Notes: a model not told the origin generated them from the letters alone. A stretch of 64,000 nucleotides of DNA from Oscillospiraceae bacterium (GCA_015065765.1 SVPP01000002.1:98783-162782); one strand, 5' to 3'; positions 53,966-62,940 are shown, counted from the first letter of the stretch. Made by a program: numbers and translations.

Positions 53966-55252
53966 TTATTTTGCCTCCTTTGTGATTATATCAAGAATCT
54001 CATCGCTTCTGTAATAGCGAGATGTTGTGTATGTTCTCAATTTGTTTGAGTTTGTGATAACGGGCATTGACTTACAAAGAGGATTGTTCATATACATCAA
54101 AGGACAGATATAGCTGAGAACAACACCTGTTTCCTTGAGCTTTGCTGCATAAGGTGTTTTTTCAAACTCTTCAATAACACCGGGAGCGGCAGTGAATACA
54201 GTGGGGATTGAAACTTTCTTGAGACCGTTTTTCTTAAGGCCTTCAACAACATTGTCAGTCCATTCGATGAGCTGTGCATGTGAAAGGTGGGGACAACCTA
54301 CAAAGCAAAGTTTGGGTGTTGCTTCCTTATCTTTCCACATAACGGGATAGTTTGCCTGAACTCTTGCAAGCTCAGCGTCATCAATAACATAAACCTGTGC
54401 ATTTTCAGCAACAAGGCTTTCTCCCTGTTCAACTGCTTCGGGAGTAAGGTTTTCAATATGATAGAGACCTACTGCACCGTTTGATGCAGTTGCTGCACCG
54501 AAGTCCTTAAGGTATGCCTTTGTATCACCGTCAAGCTCTGTGCCGATCCACTTGTCGAGGCCTTTTACGAAAGGAACATCTTCCATAACCTTCATGCCGA
54601 TTGCAGAGCCGAGAATCTGTGCTTCAGGTTTCTTTGTGGTTTTGACTTCAACAATCCATGTTGCTTTTCTGCCTTCATCTGTAAGAAGACCGAAATAAGG
54701 CACTTTGCCTACGATTGAACCGAAGAGCTCAATAATACCTGAGTTACGGTTACATCTTGCACCGAGAACTGAGTTTGCGTAAACAACTGCTGATGATTCA
54801 GCCCATGAAAGAATTTCTCCCTTTTCGGGGATGTTGCCTACCTCGTCCATGTAGCAGGTGCATGTGTAGGACTTGTCATCAATAAGACCCATGTCTGCAA
54901 GCTGCTTGTCATAGCTATCCTGCATTGAGTACATGAACTTGTTGAAAATAAGTTTCTGAAGGAAATTTGCAGGAACATTGGGGTCAAGGGGCTTGGGGTC
55001 AACAGAGAATTTCTGCTTTGAAAGCGCACCGCCCTCAATAAGCTGGTCCATAAGGCTGTAAACAGGCTTCATAACTTTAAGTCCGAAGCTTGTAACCAGA
55101 TGTCCCATCTTACTTGAAACGGGTACCATTTTTGTTGCTCCGAAGGCATCGCCGTAGAGCACAAGAGTTTTCATAACTTTTGCCATTGTCTCGCCCTGAG
55201 AGCCATTAAGTATAGCTTCTTCTTCGGCTGTCAATGTCATGTTGTATTTCAT
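53966..55252 (-). CDS. Aconitase X catalytic subunit, DUF521
   Basis: A 428-residue iron-sulfur dehydratase of the AcnX superfamily. It begins NMTLTAEEEAILNGSQGE, with SAVVYANSVLGARCNRNSG and FVGCPHLSHAQL supplying conserved Cys residues, and SYICPLMYMNNP near the end. In archaea two-subunit AcnX is phosphomevalonate dehydratase; some bacterial members act on cis-3-hydroxyproline. This two-gene (type II) arrangement in a Clostridia-like genome leaves the substrate open. It has a good promoter. Confidence 0.92.
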   Translation of the reverse strand: MKYNMTLTAEEEAILNGSQGETMAKVMKTLVLYGDAFGATKMVPVSSKMGHLVTSFGLKVMKPVYSLMDQLIEGGALSKQKFSVDPKPLDPNVPANFLQKLIFNKFMYSMQDSYDKQLADMGLIDDKSYTCTCYMDEVGNIPEKGEILSWAESSAVVYANSVLGARCNRNSGIIELFGSIVGKVPYFGLLTDEGRKATWIVEVKTTKKPEAQILGSAIGMKVMEDVPFVKGLDKWIGTELDGDTKAYLKDFGAATASNGAVGLYHIENLTPEAVEQGESLVAENAQVYVIDDAELARVQANYPVMWKDKEATPKLCFVGCPHLSHAQLIEWTDNVVEGLKKNGLKKVSIPTVFTAAPGVIEEFEKTPYAAKLKETGVVLSYICPLMYMNNPLCKSMPVITNSNKLRTYTTSRYYRSDEILDIITKEAK

Positions 55253-55288
55253 AAGCGTCTCTCCCTTTCGCTTTATAATATTACATTT

Positions 55289-55317
55289 ATATTACATCAA
55301 AAATATCCGTTTGTCAA
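55289..55317 (-). promoter_or_regulatory. Promoter of the aconitase X genes
   Basis: Minus-strand TTGACA (55317-55312), 17 bases, TAATAT (55294-55289). Confidence 0.75.
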
Positions 55318-55328
55318 TTTATTATCAA

Positions 55329-56153
55329 TTAATTATCAAGATTTCTTCTCCAATGAAAAAGATATTGCTGTGCTATGCCGATTTCAGGATATGCACATTC
55401 AGGCAGACCTTCTTCATAAAGTTCAGCCATAATACGTTTTACCCACACATCTATGGGGAAAGCATCTGATTTTTGCAAACCATAAAGCAGACAACATTCG
55501 GCAACCTTCGGACCTACGCCGTTTATTTTCCGGAGAGTTTGTCTGCCGAAATCTATATCTTTCTCAATGATTTCACTAAAGTTTATTTCACCCGATGACA
55601 CTTTTTTTGCCGCATCAATAATATATTTTGCTCTGAATCCTGCACGAAGAGGTGATAAATCCTCAGGTGTAAGACTTTTCAGCTTTTCCGCAGAAGGGAA
55701 TGCGAAAAATCCGTCACCTAAATCTTCACCGAAATTTTCACAGAGTCTTTTTATGATTCCCTTGATTCTCGGGATGTTATTATTCTGTGAAATTATAAAT
55801 GAGCAGAGAGCTTCCCAGGGCTCCTGATTGAGAACACGTATTCCGTAGTAATTTTCAGATGCGCTTTTCAGATGGGTGTCCGAGGAAAATCTTGAAACGA
55901 TGGAAACGTAGTCTCTCTCAAGGTCAAAATAAGTTTTCCAAATTTTTTCGAAATCTTCTTCGGATGTGTTGTAAAAAACGATGGTGTTTTCGTCTTTCTG
56001 TGATACAGATATTTTTTTGCTGTATGCAACTGCCGTCCAGATATTATTTTCTTTTTCCCAACGGAAGGACTGTCCGCAGTCGAGAGTGTAGTCAAGGTTT
56101 ATGCAACCGTCACAGACAACGATTAAGTCTTTGTTTTCTGTATGAATTTTCAT
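55329..56153 (-). CDS. ogg: 8-oxoguanine DNA glycosylase (OGG1-type)
   Basis: A 274-residue base-excision repair enzyme. It combines an OGG N-terminal beta domain (LDYTLDCGQSFRW) with a helix-hairpin-helix-GPD domain. ALCSFIISQNNNIPRIKGII opens the helical part, LRAGFRAKYIIDAA holds the catalytic Lys, INGVGPKVAECCLLYG is the hairpin, and FPIDVWVKR the catalytic Asp. OGG1-type glycosylases are sporadic in bacteria but usual in Clostridia. Its 3' end lies close to the aconitase X promoter. Confidence 0.93.
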   Translation of the reverse strand: MKIHTENKDLIVVCDGCINLDYTLDCGQSFRWEKENNIWTAVAYSKKISVSQKDENTIVFYNTSEEDFEKIWKTYFDLERDYVSIVSRFSSDTHLKSASENYYGIRVLNQEPWEALCSFIISQNNNIPRIKGIIKRLCENFGEDLGDGFFAFPSAEKLKSLTPEDLSPLRAGFRAKYIIDAAKKVSSGEINFSEIIEKDIDFGRQTLRKINGVGPKVAECCLLYGLQKSDAFPIDVWVKRIMAELYEEGLPECAYPEIGIAQQYLFHWRRNLDN

Positions 56154-56206
56154 TTCACATCACCGTCATTCATTTTATCACAAACTCCTCATTTCGGCAA
56201 TATCAA

Positions 56207-56235
56207 TTGACTTTTTATTGTGCCTTTGATACAAT
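56207..56235 (+). promoter_or_regulatory. Promoter of the LRR lipoprotein gene
   Basis: TTGACT (56207-56212), 17 bases, TACAAT (56230-56235). Confidence 0.75.
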
Positions 56236-56262
56236 GAAATTGCGAAAGGCGGTTGGACTTAC

Positions 56263-57546
56263 ATGAAAAAATTTTTATCCATTATAATATGTATAGCGAT
56301 TCTGTCCACATGTTTTGCATCATGTGCAGTTTCAGATACAATCAGCATAGAAAACCACAAGGTGAAAACGGATGCTTCGGAAATTTTTCTGAGCGGTGAG
56401 AATGTTTCAGATATTTCAAAGATTAAAAAGCTGAAAAATCTGAAAAAAATAACTATGAGCCAGACATCGGTTTCGGATTTATCGCCGCTTGCAGAAACAG
56501 ACGTAGAAGAGGTGGAACTTATCACCGCAGATTTTCTCAGTGATATTTCTCCGTTGGCAGAAATGAAAAATCTGAAAGCACTTACAATTAACGGTTGTAT
56601 AAAAATTCTTGATTTTTCTGTTCTGGAGAATGCACAAGGTCTTGAAAAACTGACGATTATTGATTCAGGAATTTATAATATTGATTTCCTGAAAAATTTT
56701 GAAAATCTTAAAAGCCTTGAGTTGAAGGCGAAAGGTGTAAGAGATGTATCGGTTATTTCAGAAATGATTTCTCTTGAAAAGCTTTCTCTTTCAGGAAACG
56801 ATCTTTTCGGAGATACGGTGCTTGTTTCAAAGCTTGTAAACCTTAAGGAGTTGAAAATACCCGAGTGTTCTATTGAAAATATTTCGGCTCTGTCATCCCT
56901 GAAAAAACTTCAGAAGCTGGATCTTTCTCTTAACAGTATTGAAGATGTTTCTCCTCTTTCGCAAATGACAGAGATGCGGGAACTTACCCTTACCTCAAAC
57001 AAAGTGAAAGATATTTCCTCTCTCGAATCCATGACGAAGCTTGAAAAGCTTTTTCTTGAAGGATGCTCTGTGGGAGATCTGGATGTGGTGAAAAATTTTA
57101 AGAATCTCAACTCTCTTCGTATTTCAAATAATAAGATAAGTTCTTTTGATTCTTTATCAGGTCTTACAGCTCTTGTTGAACTTTTTGCAGACAATTGCGG
57201 TGTCTCTGATATTTCGCCTCTGGGAAATCTTCAGAATCTGACATATCTTCAGCTTACAGGTAATAAAATATCAGATATCTCTCCTCTTGAAGGGAAAACA
57301 AAGCTTGTTCAGCTTGCTCTTTCCTACAACAATTTCGAGGACGCATCCTTTCTTGCGGAAATGAAGGAGCTGGTAACTCTTGATATTTCTTATTGCCAAA
57401 AAGTTTCAGATGTTCATTTTGCAAGTGAGCTTGAAAAACTTGCCTTTCTTAATCTTGATGGGTTACATCTTGATGATAAAGAGGTTGAACATCTTCGTTC
57501 CCATTTGACAAATTGTTCTGTTTCATTTGACAAATCAGAAAAATAG
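56263..57546 (+). CDS. Leucine-rich-repeat lipoprotein, internalin-like
   Basis: A 427-residue surface lipoprotein. The signal ends CFASC (lipidated Cys at about residue 21). Nearly all the rest is tandem LRRs of 21-23 residues with the internalin-type pattern LxxLxLxxNxIxDISPL (for example LQKLDLSLNSIEDVSPL and LTYLQLTGNKISDISPL). Such solenoids bind proteins or glycans. There is no catalytic domain and no sortase motif. Divergent from ogg, with its own promoter; RBS is weak (GGCGG). Confidence 0.9.
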   Translation: MKKFLSIIICIAILSTCFASCAVSDTISIENHKVKTDASEIFLSGENVSDISKIKKLKNLKKITMSQTSVSDLSPLAETDVEEVELITADFLSDISPLAEMKNLKALTINGCIKILDFSVLENAQGLEKLTIIDSGIYNIDFLKNFENLKSLELKAKGVRDVSVISEMISLEKLSLSGNDLFGDTVLVSKLVNLKELKIPECSIENISALSSLKKLQKLDLSLNSIEDVSPLSQMTEMRELTLTSNKVKDISSLESMTKLEKLFLEGCSVGDLDVVKNFKNLNSLRISNNKISSFDSLSGLTALVELFADNCGVSDISPLGNLQNLTYLQLTGNKISDISPLEGKTKLVQLALSYNNFEDASFLAEMKELVTLDISYCQKVSDVHFASELEKLAFLNLDGLHLDDKEVEHLRSHLTNCSVSFDKSEK

Positions 57547-57612
57547 ACAAGCTTTTTTAAAAAAAGTTAAAAAAAAATAATTATTTTTCACAGTTTCTTG
57601 ATGTTAAAAATA

Positions 57613-57641
57613 TTGCAAAAGCAAAAAAAGTGTGTTACAAT
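57613..57641 (+). promoter_or_regulatory. Promoter of the large dockerin protein gene
   Basis: TTGCAA (57613-57618), 17 bases, TACAAT (57636-57641). Confidence 0.78.
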
Positions 57642-57674
57642 TCTGTTGTATCTTTACCAAGGAGGTAAAATCCT

Positions 57675-60600
57675 ATGAAAATGACAAAAAGAATTCTGAG
57701 CACTGTTATGGCTCTCCTTATGGTTCTTTCTGTTTGCAGTGCAGGCTTTTCAGTGTCTGCTGCTGATACTGCAAGCGGTTCGATTCTTAAGGAAATTGAC
57801 ATGACACCTGTTGCTCGTCCAAGTGTACAGTTTTATTGTACTGAGGTAACAAGAGTTGCCGCAGGTTTAAACTCTGTTGAACCCGGTACAAAAATTGTTA
57901 AGGCAACACCCTCCGGTGTTCCTGAGCTCTCAGGCTCTTATGTTTCACAGGCTTATGCAGGTGAGACTCCCGCAGCAACAAAGGTTGTCTTTGTTTCACC
58001 TACAGCGGGTATTTCAATCACAGGCTTTTCATGCAGTAACTCAACAGTAACCTTCTCTGATACTGCATTTACTGCCCCCGGTACATATACAACTGAAATT
58101 ACAGGCGGTACTGCAGCTGCCGGTGAAGCTCTTGTTTTTACAATTGACTATACATGGACTGATGGTAACACATATCAGGAAAAATGCGTATCATATGTTG
58201 AAAACATCGCAAGCGGTGGTTCTTATGCAGAACACAGAGTTACATGGAAGCCCTACAACGGTACATCTTCATGGTACAGAGGCTACGCTTCTGCTATTAC
58301 ACGTGTTCTCGGTAAGGGTGTTTACTATGAAACAGCTGCTGATGCCGGTATGACACAGCAGTTCGGCTCATACAACGTAGCAACTACTTCATTTATTACA
58401 GGAAGCGGTCTTACATCTTACTATGTGAATGAACGCGAAGAAAAAGCAGGTCTCTTCTCTAACCCCAGAGAAACTATTGACCATACACTGTTCGTTACAG
58501 GTACTACACAGGCTCATATCTACATCGACTCATCTGTTTCATCAAGTCTTTCTGATATCAACCTGAGAATTGATGCTAATGTTGGTAGAGAAGACGGTGA
58601 AACACATGTAAGAAACAACGACTCGCCAAATGTTGCACTCGGTGAATCTTATGTTGTTGCAGGTGCGCAAACATCTGCTCCTTCAGGATATTCAACTGAT
58701 ATTACTGCTCAGGCAGCTATCGGCTACAATGTTCCTGCAAGAAGTGCATACGGTTTTGACAGCCAGAACGGTGCTTACAGCACAATCACATCGGGCTCAA
58801 GAAACGGCGGACATATTATTACATCTCATCTGACAGGTTCCGTTGCAGGTCTTGTAGATGGTGCAAGCTACACTGTTATCAACAGATACTATGCGTACTT
58901 CAGAGGAAGCTATGCTTACATCACAAACTCACCTATTGTCCCTGTTATTATGAACTTCCATATTATTGACAAGGGTGCTCTTCGTGAGATGATTGATTAT
59001 GTTATGAACAGTGATCCCGATTCACCTAAGGTTCGTAACACCAAAAAGGGTGTTAACCCGCAGTCATGGTATTACAGTTCAGGATTCAGTGCTTTCCAGA
59101 CACAGTATACGGATGCACTTAATCTTCTCAACAATCCTCAGGCAACACAGACAGAAATTGATGCCAAGACAAAATCTCTTCAGTCAGCTTACAACAGCCT
59201 TGCTCTTAAGAAGGCTGACTATACTGAAGTGGACAGACTTTATGACCTTGCAGATGCAATAGTTGATAATGCTGATTGTTACCCTGCTTCAGACGTAGCT
59301 CTTGTCAGAGAGGCTCAGGAAATGGTTGAAACAGGCTATAACATACTTTATCAGCCTGCAGTTGACACGATGGCATACAATCTTCAGCTTGCTGTTGAAA
59401 GGGCTATGCCTTATGGTGCAAACTATGAGACAATTTACGCTCTTAAACTCGAATATGAAGCTCTTGACCTTTCTGTTTACACCCCTGAATCACAGAAGGT
59501 AGTTACTGATGCTTTTGCAAAGGTAGATTATACTCTTACGGCACTCCAGCAGGATCAGGTTGATGCATGGGCAGCGGAAATCAGAGCTGCAATTGATAAC
59601 CTTTCTCCCTATATGGCAGATTTCTCAAAGCTTAAAGCTACATTGGATGAGGCAAAAGCAATCGACCGTACGCTCTACATCAACGGCTCACTTCTCCTTG
59701 ATCCCATGGAAGCAGCAGAAGACGCAATCGCTGACAACGAAGCAAATCCCTGGGAGCTTTCAAGACAGCCCGAGGTAGATACTCTTGAACAGACACTTAG
59801 AGAGAAGATTGACGGTCTTATTCTCAGAAGCGTTTACAAGCTTGATCTTAAGGAAGCACTTGATGCAGAAATCCCCGGTAACGCAGATTATTATGATCAG
59901 GCAATCCTCGCTGAGTACAATGCTCTTCTTGAAGAAGGTTGGGAAATGTACAATGACAGCACTCTCACAATCTATGACCAGAAGAACATCGATGCAAAGA
60001 CAGAAGAAATTGTAGCAAAATATGAAGAGCTTATGGCTTCATATTCAATTCCTTCAGTAGATTTCACAAACCTCAATAATGCTCTTGCAGCGGCAAATGA
60101 AATCGATCCTGCAGACTACTGCGATGACGAGAAAATGGCAGAGCTTAATGCAGCAGTTGAAGCAGCTTTGGCTATCTTTGACGAAAAGCCTGAACTGAAT
60201 GCTGAAAACACAGCAAGAACAGAGGCTGCGGCAGACAGAATCAATGCAGCAATTGAAGCTCTTAATGCTCATGAGGCAGCAGAGGCTGTTCAGGAAAATG
60301 TTGAAGAAACTGACTGCGTAAATGGTGGCTCATATGATTCAGTTGTTTACTGTTCACTCTGCGGTGAAGAGCTTTCACGCGAAACAGTTAATGTTTCTGC
60401 ACTTGGTCATACGGAAGGTGAAGCAGTAACTGAAAACGAAAAAGCAGCTGACTGTGTAAACGATGGTTCATATGATACAGTAGTTTATTGTACAGTATGT
60501 GGTGAAGAATTGAGTCGTGAAACAACAGTTGTTGACGCACTCGGTCATACAGAAGGCGAAGCAGTAGTTGAAAACGAAAAAGCAGCAGACTGCGTAAATG

Positions 60601-61241
60601 ATGGTTCATATGATACAGTAGTTTACTGTACAGTATGCGGTGAAGAATTAAGTCGCGAAACAACAGTTGTTGATGCACTCGGCCACACAGAAGGCGAATG
60701 GGTAGTAACAAAAGAAGCTGAAGTTGGCGTAGCAGGTGAAGAAACACTTTGTTGCACAGTTTGTGGTGAAGTAATCGATACAAGAGAAATTCCTGCAATC
60801 CTTGCATACTTTGTAGCTGAAGAAGGCACAACAACAGTTATCGACAAGGAACACGGCATTATCTATGGTCTCTCAGATGAAGGTCTTGATGATCTTGAAG
60901 ATTATATTGAGTACGAAGGTGGCGAAGTTGAGTACGAATATCTCGGCGAATACTTCGGTACAGGTACAGTTGTAAACTTCGTTGTAGACGGTGAAGTTTA
61001 TGAATCTTACACAGTAGTTATCTTCGGTGACCTGAACGGTGACGGTGTTGTTGATACGTATGACTATGCAGTTCTTTCAGCAATCATCAATGGTGACATC
61101 GAAGTCGAAGATGGCTCAGCACTTTACCTTGCAGCAGACATTTTTGTTGATACTGCAGTTGACTCATTCGACCTTTCAGTTCTCTCATCATATGTAAATG
61201 GTGACGCTGAAATCACACAGACACCCGAAATTGAGTTCTGA
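57675..61241 (+). CDS. Large secreted protein with helical FIVAR-like repeats, Cys-rich tandem repeats and dockerin
   Basis: A 1188-residue exported protein. After the signal peptide (about 1-31) comes a beta-rich region of about 400 residues of unknown family. Next are helical FIVAR-like modules (about 450-860), with lines such as LLNNPQATQTEIDAKTKSLQ. Three 46-residue Cys-rich repeats (CVNDGSYDTVVYCTVCGEE and GHTEGE motifs) and a decayed fourth follow. Then a beta module and a C-terminal dockerin with the loop GDLNGDGVVDTYD and a degenerate second loop. It probably binds or docks on the cell surface. RBS is AAGGAGG. No catalytic motif is recognised. Confidence 0.85.
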   Translation: MKMTKRILSTVMALLMVLSVCSAGFSVSAADTASGSILKEIDMTPVARPSVQFYCTEVTRVAAGLNSVEPGTKIVKATPSGVPELSGSYVSQAYAGETPAATKVVFVSPTAGISITGFSCSNSTVTFSDTAFTAPGTYTTEITGGTAAAGEALVFTIDYTWTDGNTYQEKCVSYVENIASGGSYAEHRVTWKPYNGTSSWYRGYASAITRVLGKGVYYETAADAGMTQQFGSYNVATTSFITGSGLTSYYVNEREEKAGLFSNPRETIDHTLFVTGTTQAHIYIDSSVSSSLSDINLRIDANVGREDGETHVRNNDSPNVALGESYVVAGAQTSAPSGYSTDITAQAAIGYNVPARSAYGFDSQNGAYSTITSGSRNGGHIITSHLTGSVAGLVDGASYTVINRYYAYFRGSYAYITNSPIVPVIMNFHIIDKGALREMIDYVMNSDPDSPKVRNTKKGVNPQSWYYSSGFSAFQTQYTDALNLLNNPQATQTEIDAKTKSLQSAYNSLALKKADYTEVDRLYDLADAIVDNADCYPASDVALVREAQEMVETGYNILYQPAVDTMAYNLQLAVERAMPYGANYETIYALKLEYEALDLSVYTPESQKVVTDAFAKVDYTLTALQQDQVDAWAAEIRAAIDNLSPYMADFSKLKATLDEAKAIDRTLYINGSLLLDPMEAAEDAIADNEANPWELSRQPEVDTLEQTLREKIDGLILRSVYKLDLKEALDAEIPGNADYYDQAILAEYNALLEEGWEMYNDSTLTIYDQKNIDAKTEEIVAKYEELMASYSIPSVDFTNLNNALAAANEIDPADYCDDEKMAELNAAVEAALAIFDEKPELNAENTARTEAAADRINAAIEALNAHEAAEAVQENVEETDCVNGGSYDSVVYCSLCGEELSRETVNVSALGHTEGEAVTENEKAADCVNDGSYDTVVYCTVCGEELSRETTVVDALGHTEGEAVVENEKAADCVNDGSYDTVVYCTVCGEELSRETTVVDALGHTEGEWVVTKEAEVGVAGEETLCCTVCGEVIDTREIPAILAYFVAEEGTTTVIDKEHGIIYGLSDEGLDDLEDYIEYEGGEVEYEYLGEYFGTGTVVNFVVDGEVYESYTVVIFGDLNGDGVVDTYDYAVLSAIINGDIEVEDGSALYLAADIFVDTAVDSFDLSVLSSYVNGDAEITQTPEIEF
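60309..60722 (+). repeat. Three tandem 138-bp coding repeats
   Basis: Units start at 60309, 60447 and 60585. Units 2 and 3 are nearly identical at protein level with third-codon drift, while unit 1 is more diverged. Each encodes three Cys and one His (Cys3, Cys15 and Cys18, His34 of the unit). A shortened fourth unit follows to about 60800. Confidence 0.9.
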
Positions 61242-61260
61242 TTAAACAATCAAATATAAT
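61231..61260 (+). promoter_or_regulatory. Possible queT promoter
   Basis: TTGAGT (61231-61236), 18 bases, TATAAT (61255-61260), overlapping the end of the dockerin gene. The transcript would begin just before a strong hairpin and the preQ1 riboswitch. Confidence 0.5.
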
Positions 61261-61264
61261 CCGG

Positions 61265-61286
61265 AGGAGTGGGTAAACCCACTCCT
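61265..61286 (+). terminator. Hairpin after the dockerin gene
   Basis: AGGAGTGGGT and ACCCACTCCT form a ten-base stem, but the loop is two bases and the following T-run is poor. It may be a terminator or the 5' end of the queT leader. Confidence 0.5.
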
Positions 61287-61299
61287 TCGTTTCTGAAAA

Positions 61300-61343
61300 A
61301 CAGTCAGTTCGAAACCATCCTGACTTTAAATAAAACTACGGAG
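61300..61343 (+). promoter_or_regulatory. preQ1-I riboswitch
   Basis: AGTCAG, a 12-base loop beginning TTC and containing ACC, CTGACT, then the A-rich tail TTTAAATAAAACTA and CGGAG. This order (hairpin, 12-base loop, A-rich third strand, SD pairing back to loop C residues) matches type I preQ1 aptamers of the translational kind. The downstream gene is the queuosine-precursor transporter, as expected. Confidence 0.82.
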
Positions 61344-61355
61344 ATGAATTAAATA

Positions 61356-61871
61356 ATGATAAACAAAAAGATTCGCTTTCTTGTTGAAGGCTCAATTATT
61401 GCTGCTGCATATGCGGCACTCACATTAGCGATTTATCCTTTGTCCTATGGTGCTGTTCAATTCAGGTTTTCTGAAGCACTTACGGTTTTGCCGGTGTTTA
61501 CACCTGCTGCAATTCCAGGTCTTACGTTGGGTTGCTTTATCGCTAATATCACAGGACCGTACTCCTGGATAGATGCAGTTTTCGGAACTTTGGCAACTTT
61601 TCTTGCATCTCTGTGTACCTATTACGCGCGAAAAATCAAATTGAGAAATTTACCGTTGTTATCGCTCTTCTTCCCTGTTCTCTTCAATGCGGTAATAATC
61701 GGTTTTGAAATAAATCTTTTCTTTCTGCCTCAGGGCGAAGAATTCACCTTTATGGGATTCTTAATCAGTGCCTTGTGGGTAGGGTTGGGAGAGCTGGTTG
61801 TTTGTTATCTTCTGGGCACGCCCCTTTATCTCGCAATATCTAAGACCAGACTTTTCCCTCAGGTGAGGTAA
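61356..61871 (+). CDS. queT: QueT-family queuosine precursor transporter
   Basis: A 171-residue membrane protein with five or six helices of the QueT (DUF988) family, the substrate-specific S component of an ECF transporter for queuosine precursors such as preQ1. Typical are VQFRFSEALTVLPVFTPAAIPGL and GCFIANITG (read as separate blocks) and LWVGLGELVVCYLLGTPLY. The ATG is at 61356, 12 bases after GGAG; an ATG AAT TAA mini-frame lies between them. It is followed three bases later by nth, forming an operon. Confidence 0.92.
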   Translation: MINKKIRFLVEGSIIAAAYAALTLAIYPLSYGAVQFRFSEALTVLPVFTPAAIPGLTLGCFIANITGPYSWIDAVFGTLATFLASLCTYYARKIKLRNLPLLSLFFPVLFNAVIIGFEINLFFLPQGEEFTFMGFLISALWVGLGELVVCYLLGTPLYLAISKTRLFPQVR

Positions 61872-61874
61872 CTT

Positions 61875-62501
61875 ATGACTAAAAAAGAACTTGCTCTCAG
61901 ATCTGTTGAGGCACTTAAAGAAAAATATCCTGAGGCTATCTGCTCTCTTGTGGCATCAAATCCCTTTGAACTTCTTGTTGCAACGAGGCTTTCTGCTCAG
62001 TGTACTGATGCAAGGGTGAATATTGTCACTCCACCCATGTTTGAAAAATACAGAACAATTGAAGATTTTGCTGCAGCGGATGTTGCGGATATCGAAAACT
62101 TTGTCCGACCTTGCGGATTTTTCAGAACGAAAGCCGCTGACATTGTGGGCATGGCTCAGATGATTCTGTCGGATTTTGACGGAAAAGTTCCTGACAATAT
62201 TGAGGACCTTACACGGCTTCCCGGTGTAGGAAGAAAAACAGCAAATCTTATCTGCGGTGACGTTTATGGTAAACCTGCAGTGGTTGCCGATACTCACCTT
62301 ATCAGAATTTCAAACAGAATTGGTCTTGTTGAAACAAAAGACCCGAAAAAGGTGGAGCTTGAGCTGAAAAAAATATTGCCTCCGGAAGAGAGCAATGATT
62401 TCTGTCACAGATGCGTTCTTCATGGCAGAGATACCTGCACTGCGAGAAAAGCAAAGTGCGATGAATGTAATTTAAAAGATTTTTGTAAAAAGAAAATATA
62501 A
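61875..62501 (+). CDS. nth: Endonuclease III
   Basis: A 208-residue bifunctional DNA glycosylase/AP lyase for oxidised pyrimidines. It contains the HhH motif LPGVGRKTANLICGDVYG with the catalytic Lys, the Asp in VADTHLIR, and the C-terminal iron-sulfur ligands CHRCVLHGRDTCTARKAKCDEC pattern (C-x2-C...C-x5-C-x2-C-x5-C region). It starts three bases after queT with GAGGTAA upstream. With ogg, this window holds two base-excision glycosylases. Confidence 0.95.
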   Translation: MTKKELALRSVEALKEKYPEAICSLVASNPFELLVATRLSAQCTDARVNIVTPPMFEKYRTIEDFAAADVADIENFVRPCGFFRTKAADIVGMAQMILSDFDGKVPDNIEDLTRLPGVGRKTANLICGDVYGKPAVVADTHLIRISNRIGLVETKDPKKVELELKKILPPEESNDFCHRCVLHGRDTCTARKAKCDECNLKDFCKKKI

Positions 62502-62506
62502 ACGAA

Positions 62507-62562
62507 AACCCCGATTTGCGTCATCCTTGAGCGTAAGCGAAGGATCTCAAATCGGGGCTTTA
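62507..62562. terminator. Terminator after nth
   Basis: CCCCGATTTG and CAAATCGGGG style arms enclose an inner hairpin (ATCCTT/AAGGAT), flanked by A-run and T-rich sequence. It probably also serves the convergent XRE gene. Confidence 0.8.
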
Positions 62563-62572
62563 CATTTCAATG

Positions 62573-62785
62573 CTATTTGTTTATCTTGGGATTTTCAGTT
62601 CTTCCTAATATATAGTCTATGCTGACATCGTAAAAGTCAGCGAGTATAATAAGGGTTTCGGTAGGCGGCACGCGTTCACCGTTTTCAAATTTGGATATGA
62701 GAGCCTGTTCGATTCCTGTTTTCATCTGAACGGCTATTTGTGTAAGTTTTCGTTCCTGACGCAGTTTTTTAAGATTGTTATTCAT
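62573..62785 (-). CDS. XRE-family helix-turn-helix repressor
   Basis: A 70-residue Cro/CI-like DNA-binding protein. The HTH covers LTQIAVQMKTGIEQALISKFENGERV, read as helix 2 plus recognition helix ISKFE; then PPTETLIILADFYDVSIDYILGRT is typical. There is no second domain. The start at 62785 follows GGTGAT with a four-base gap; the in-frame GTG at 62794 lies within that site. Two palindromes upstream are its likely operators. Confidence 0.9.
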   Translation of the reverse strand: MNNNLKKLRQERKLTQIAVQMKTGIEQALISKFENGERVPPTETLIILADFYDVSIDYILGRTENPKINK

Positions 62786-62797
62786 TTTAATCACCTA

Positions 62798-62844
62798 ATG
62801 ACAATTTGTCATAATATGCAATAAAATATATGACGGTTTGTCAT
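62798..62844. promoter_or_regulatory. Paired palindromic operators
   Basis: ATGACAATTTGTCAT (62798-62812) and ATGACGGTTTGTCAT (62830-62844) share ATGAC-N5-GTCAT and are 32 bases apart centre to centre, about three helical turns. They sit between the XRE gene and the promoter of the divergent gene. Confidence 0.85.
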
Positions 62845-62852
62845 AATATATC

Positions 62853-62880
62853 TTGACAAAATATATATGGTTTATATAAT
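62853..62880 (+). promoter_or_regulatory. Promoter of the gene at 62941
   Basis: TTGACA (62853-62858), 16 bases, TATAAT (62875-62880). The -35 box includes a further TGACA half site, eight bases from the second operator. Confidence 0.75.
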
Positions 62881-62940
62881 GAAAATGTAGTATATGCTGT
62901 TTATGGGCATAAATACAATGTATATTTAGGAGGTTAAGTT

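Noticed and set aside
60388..60834. A 148-codon leftward Leu/His-rich open frame with internal repeats
   Set aside because: Its repeats are only the antisense image of the tandem Cys-rich repeats of the dockerin protein.
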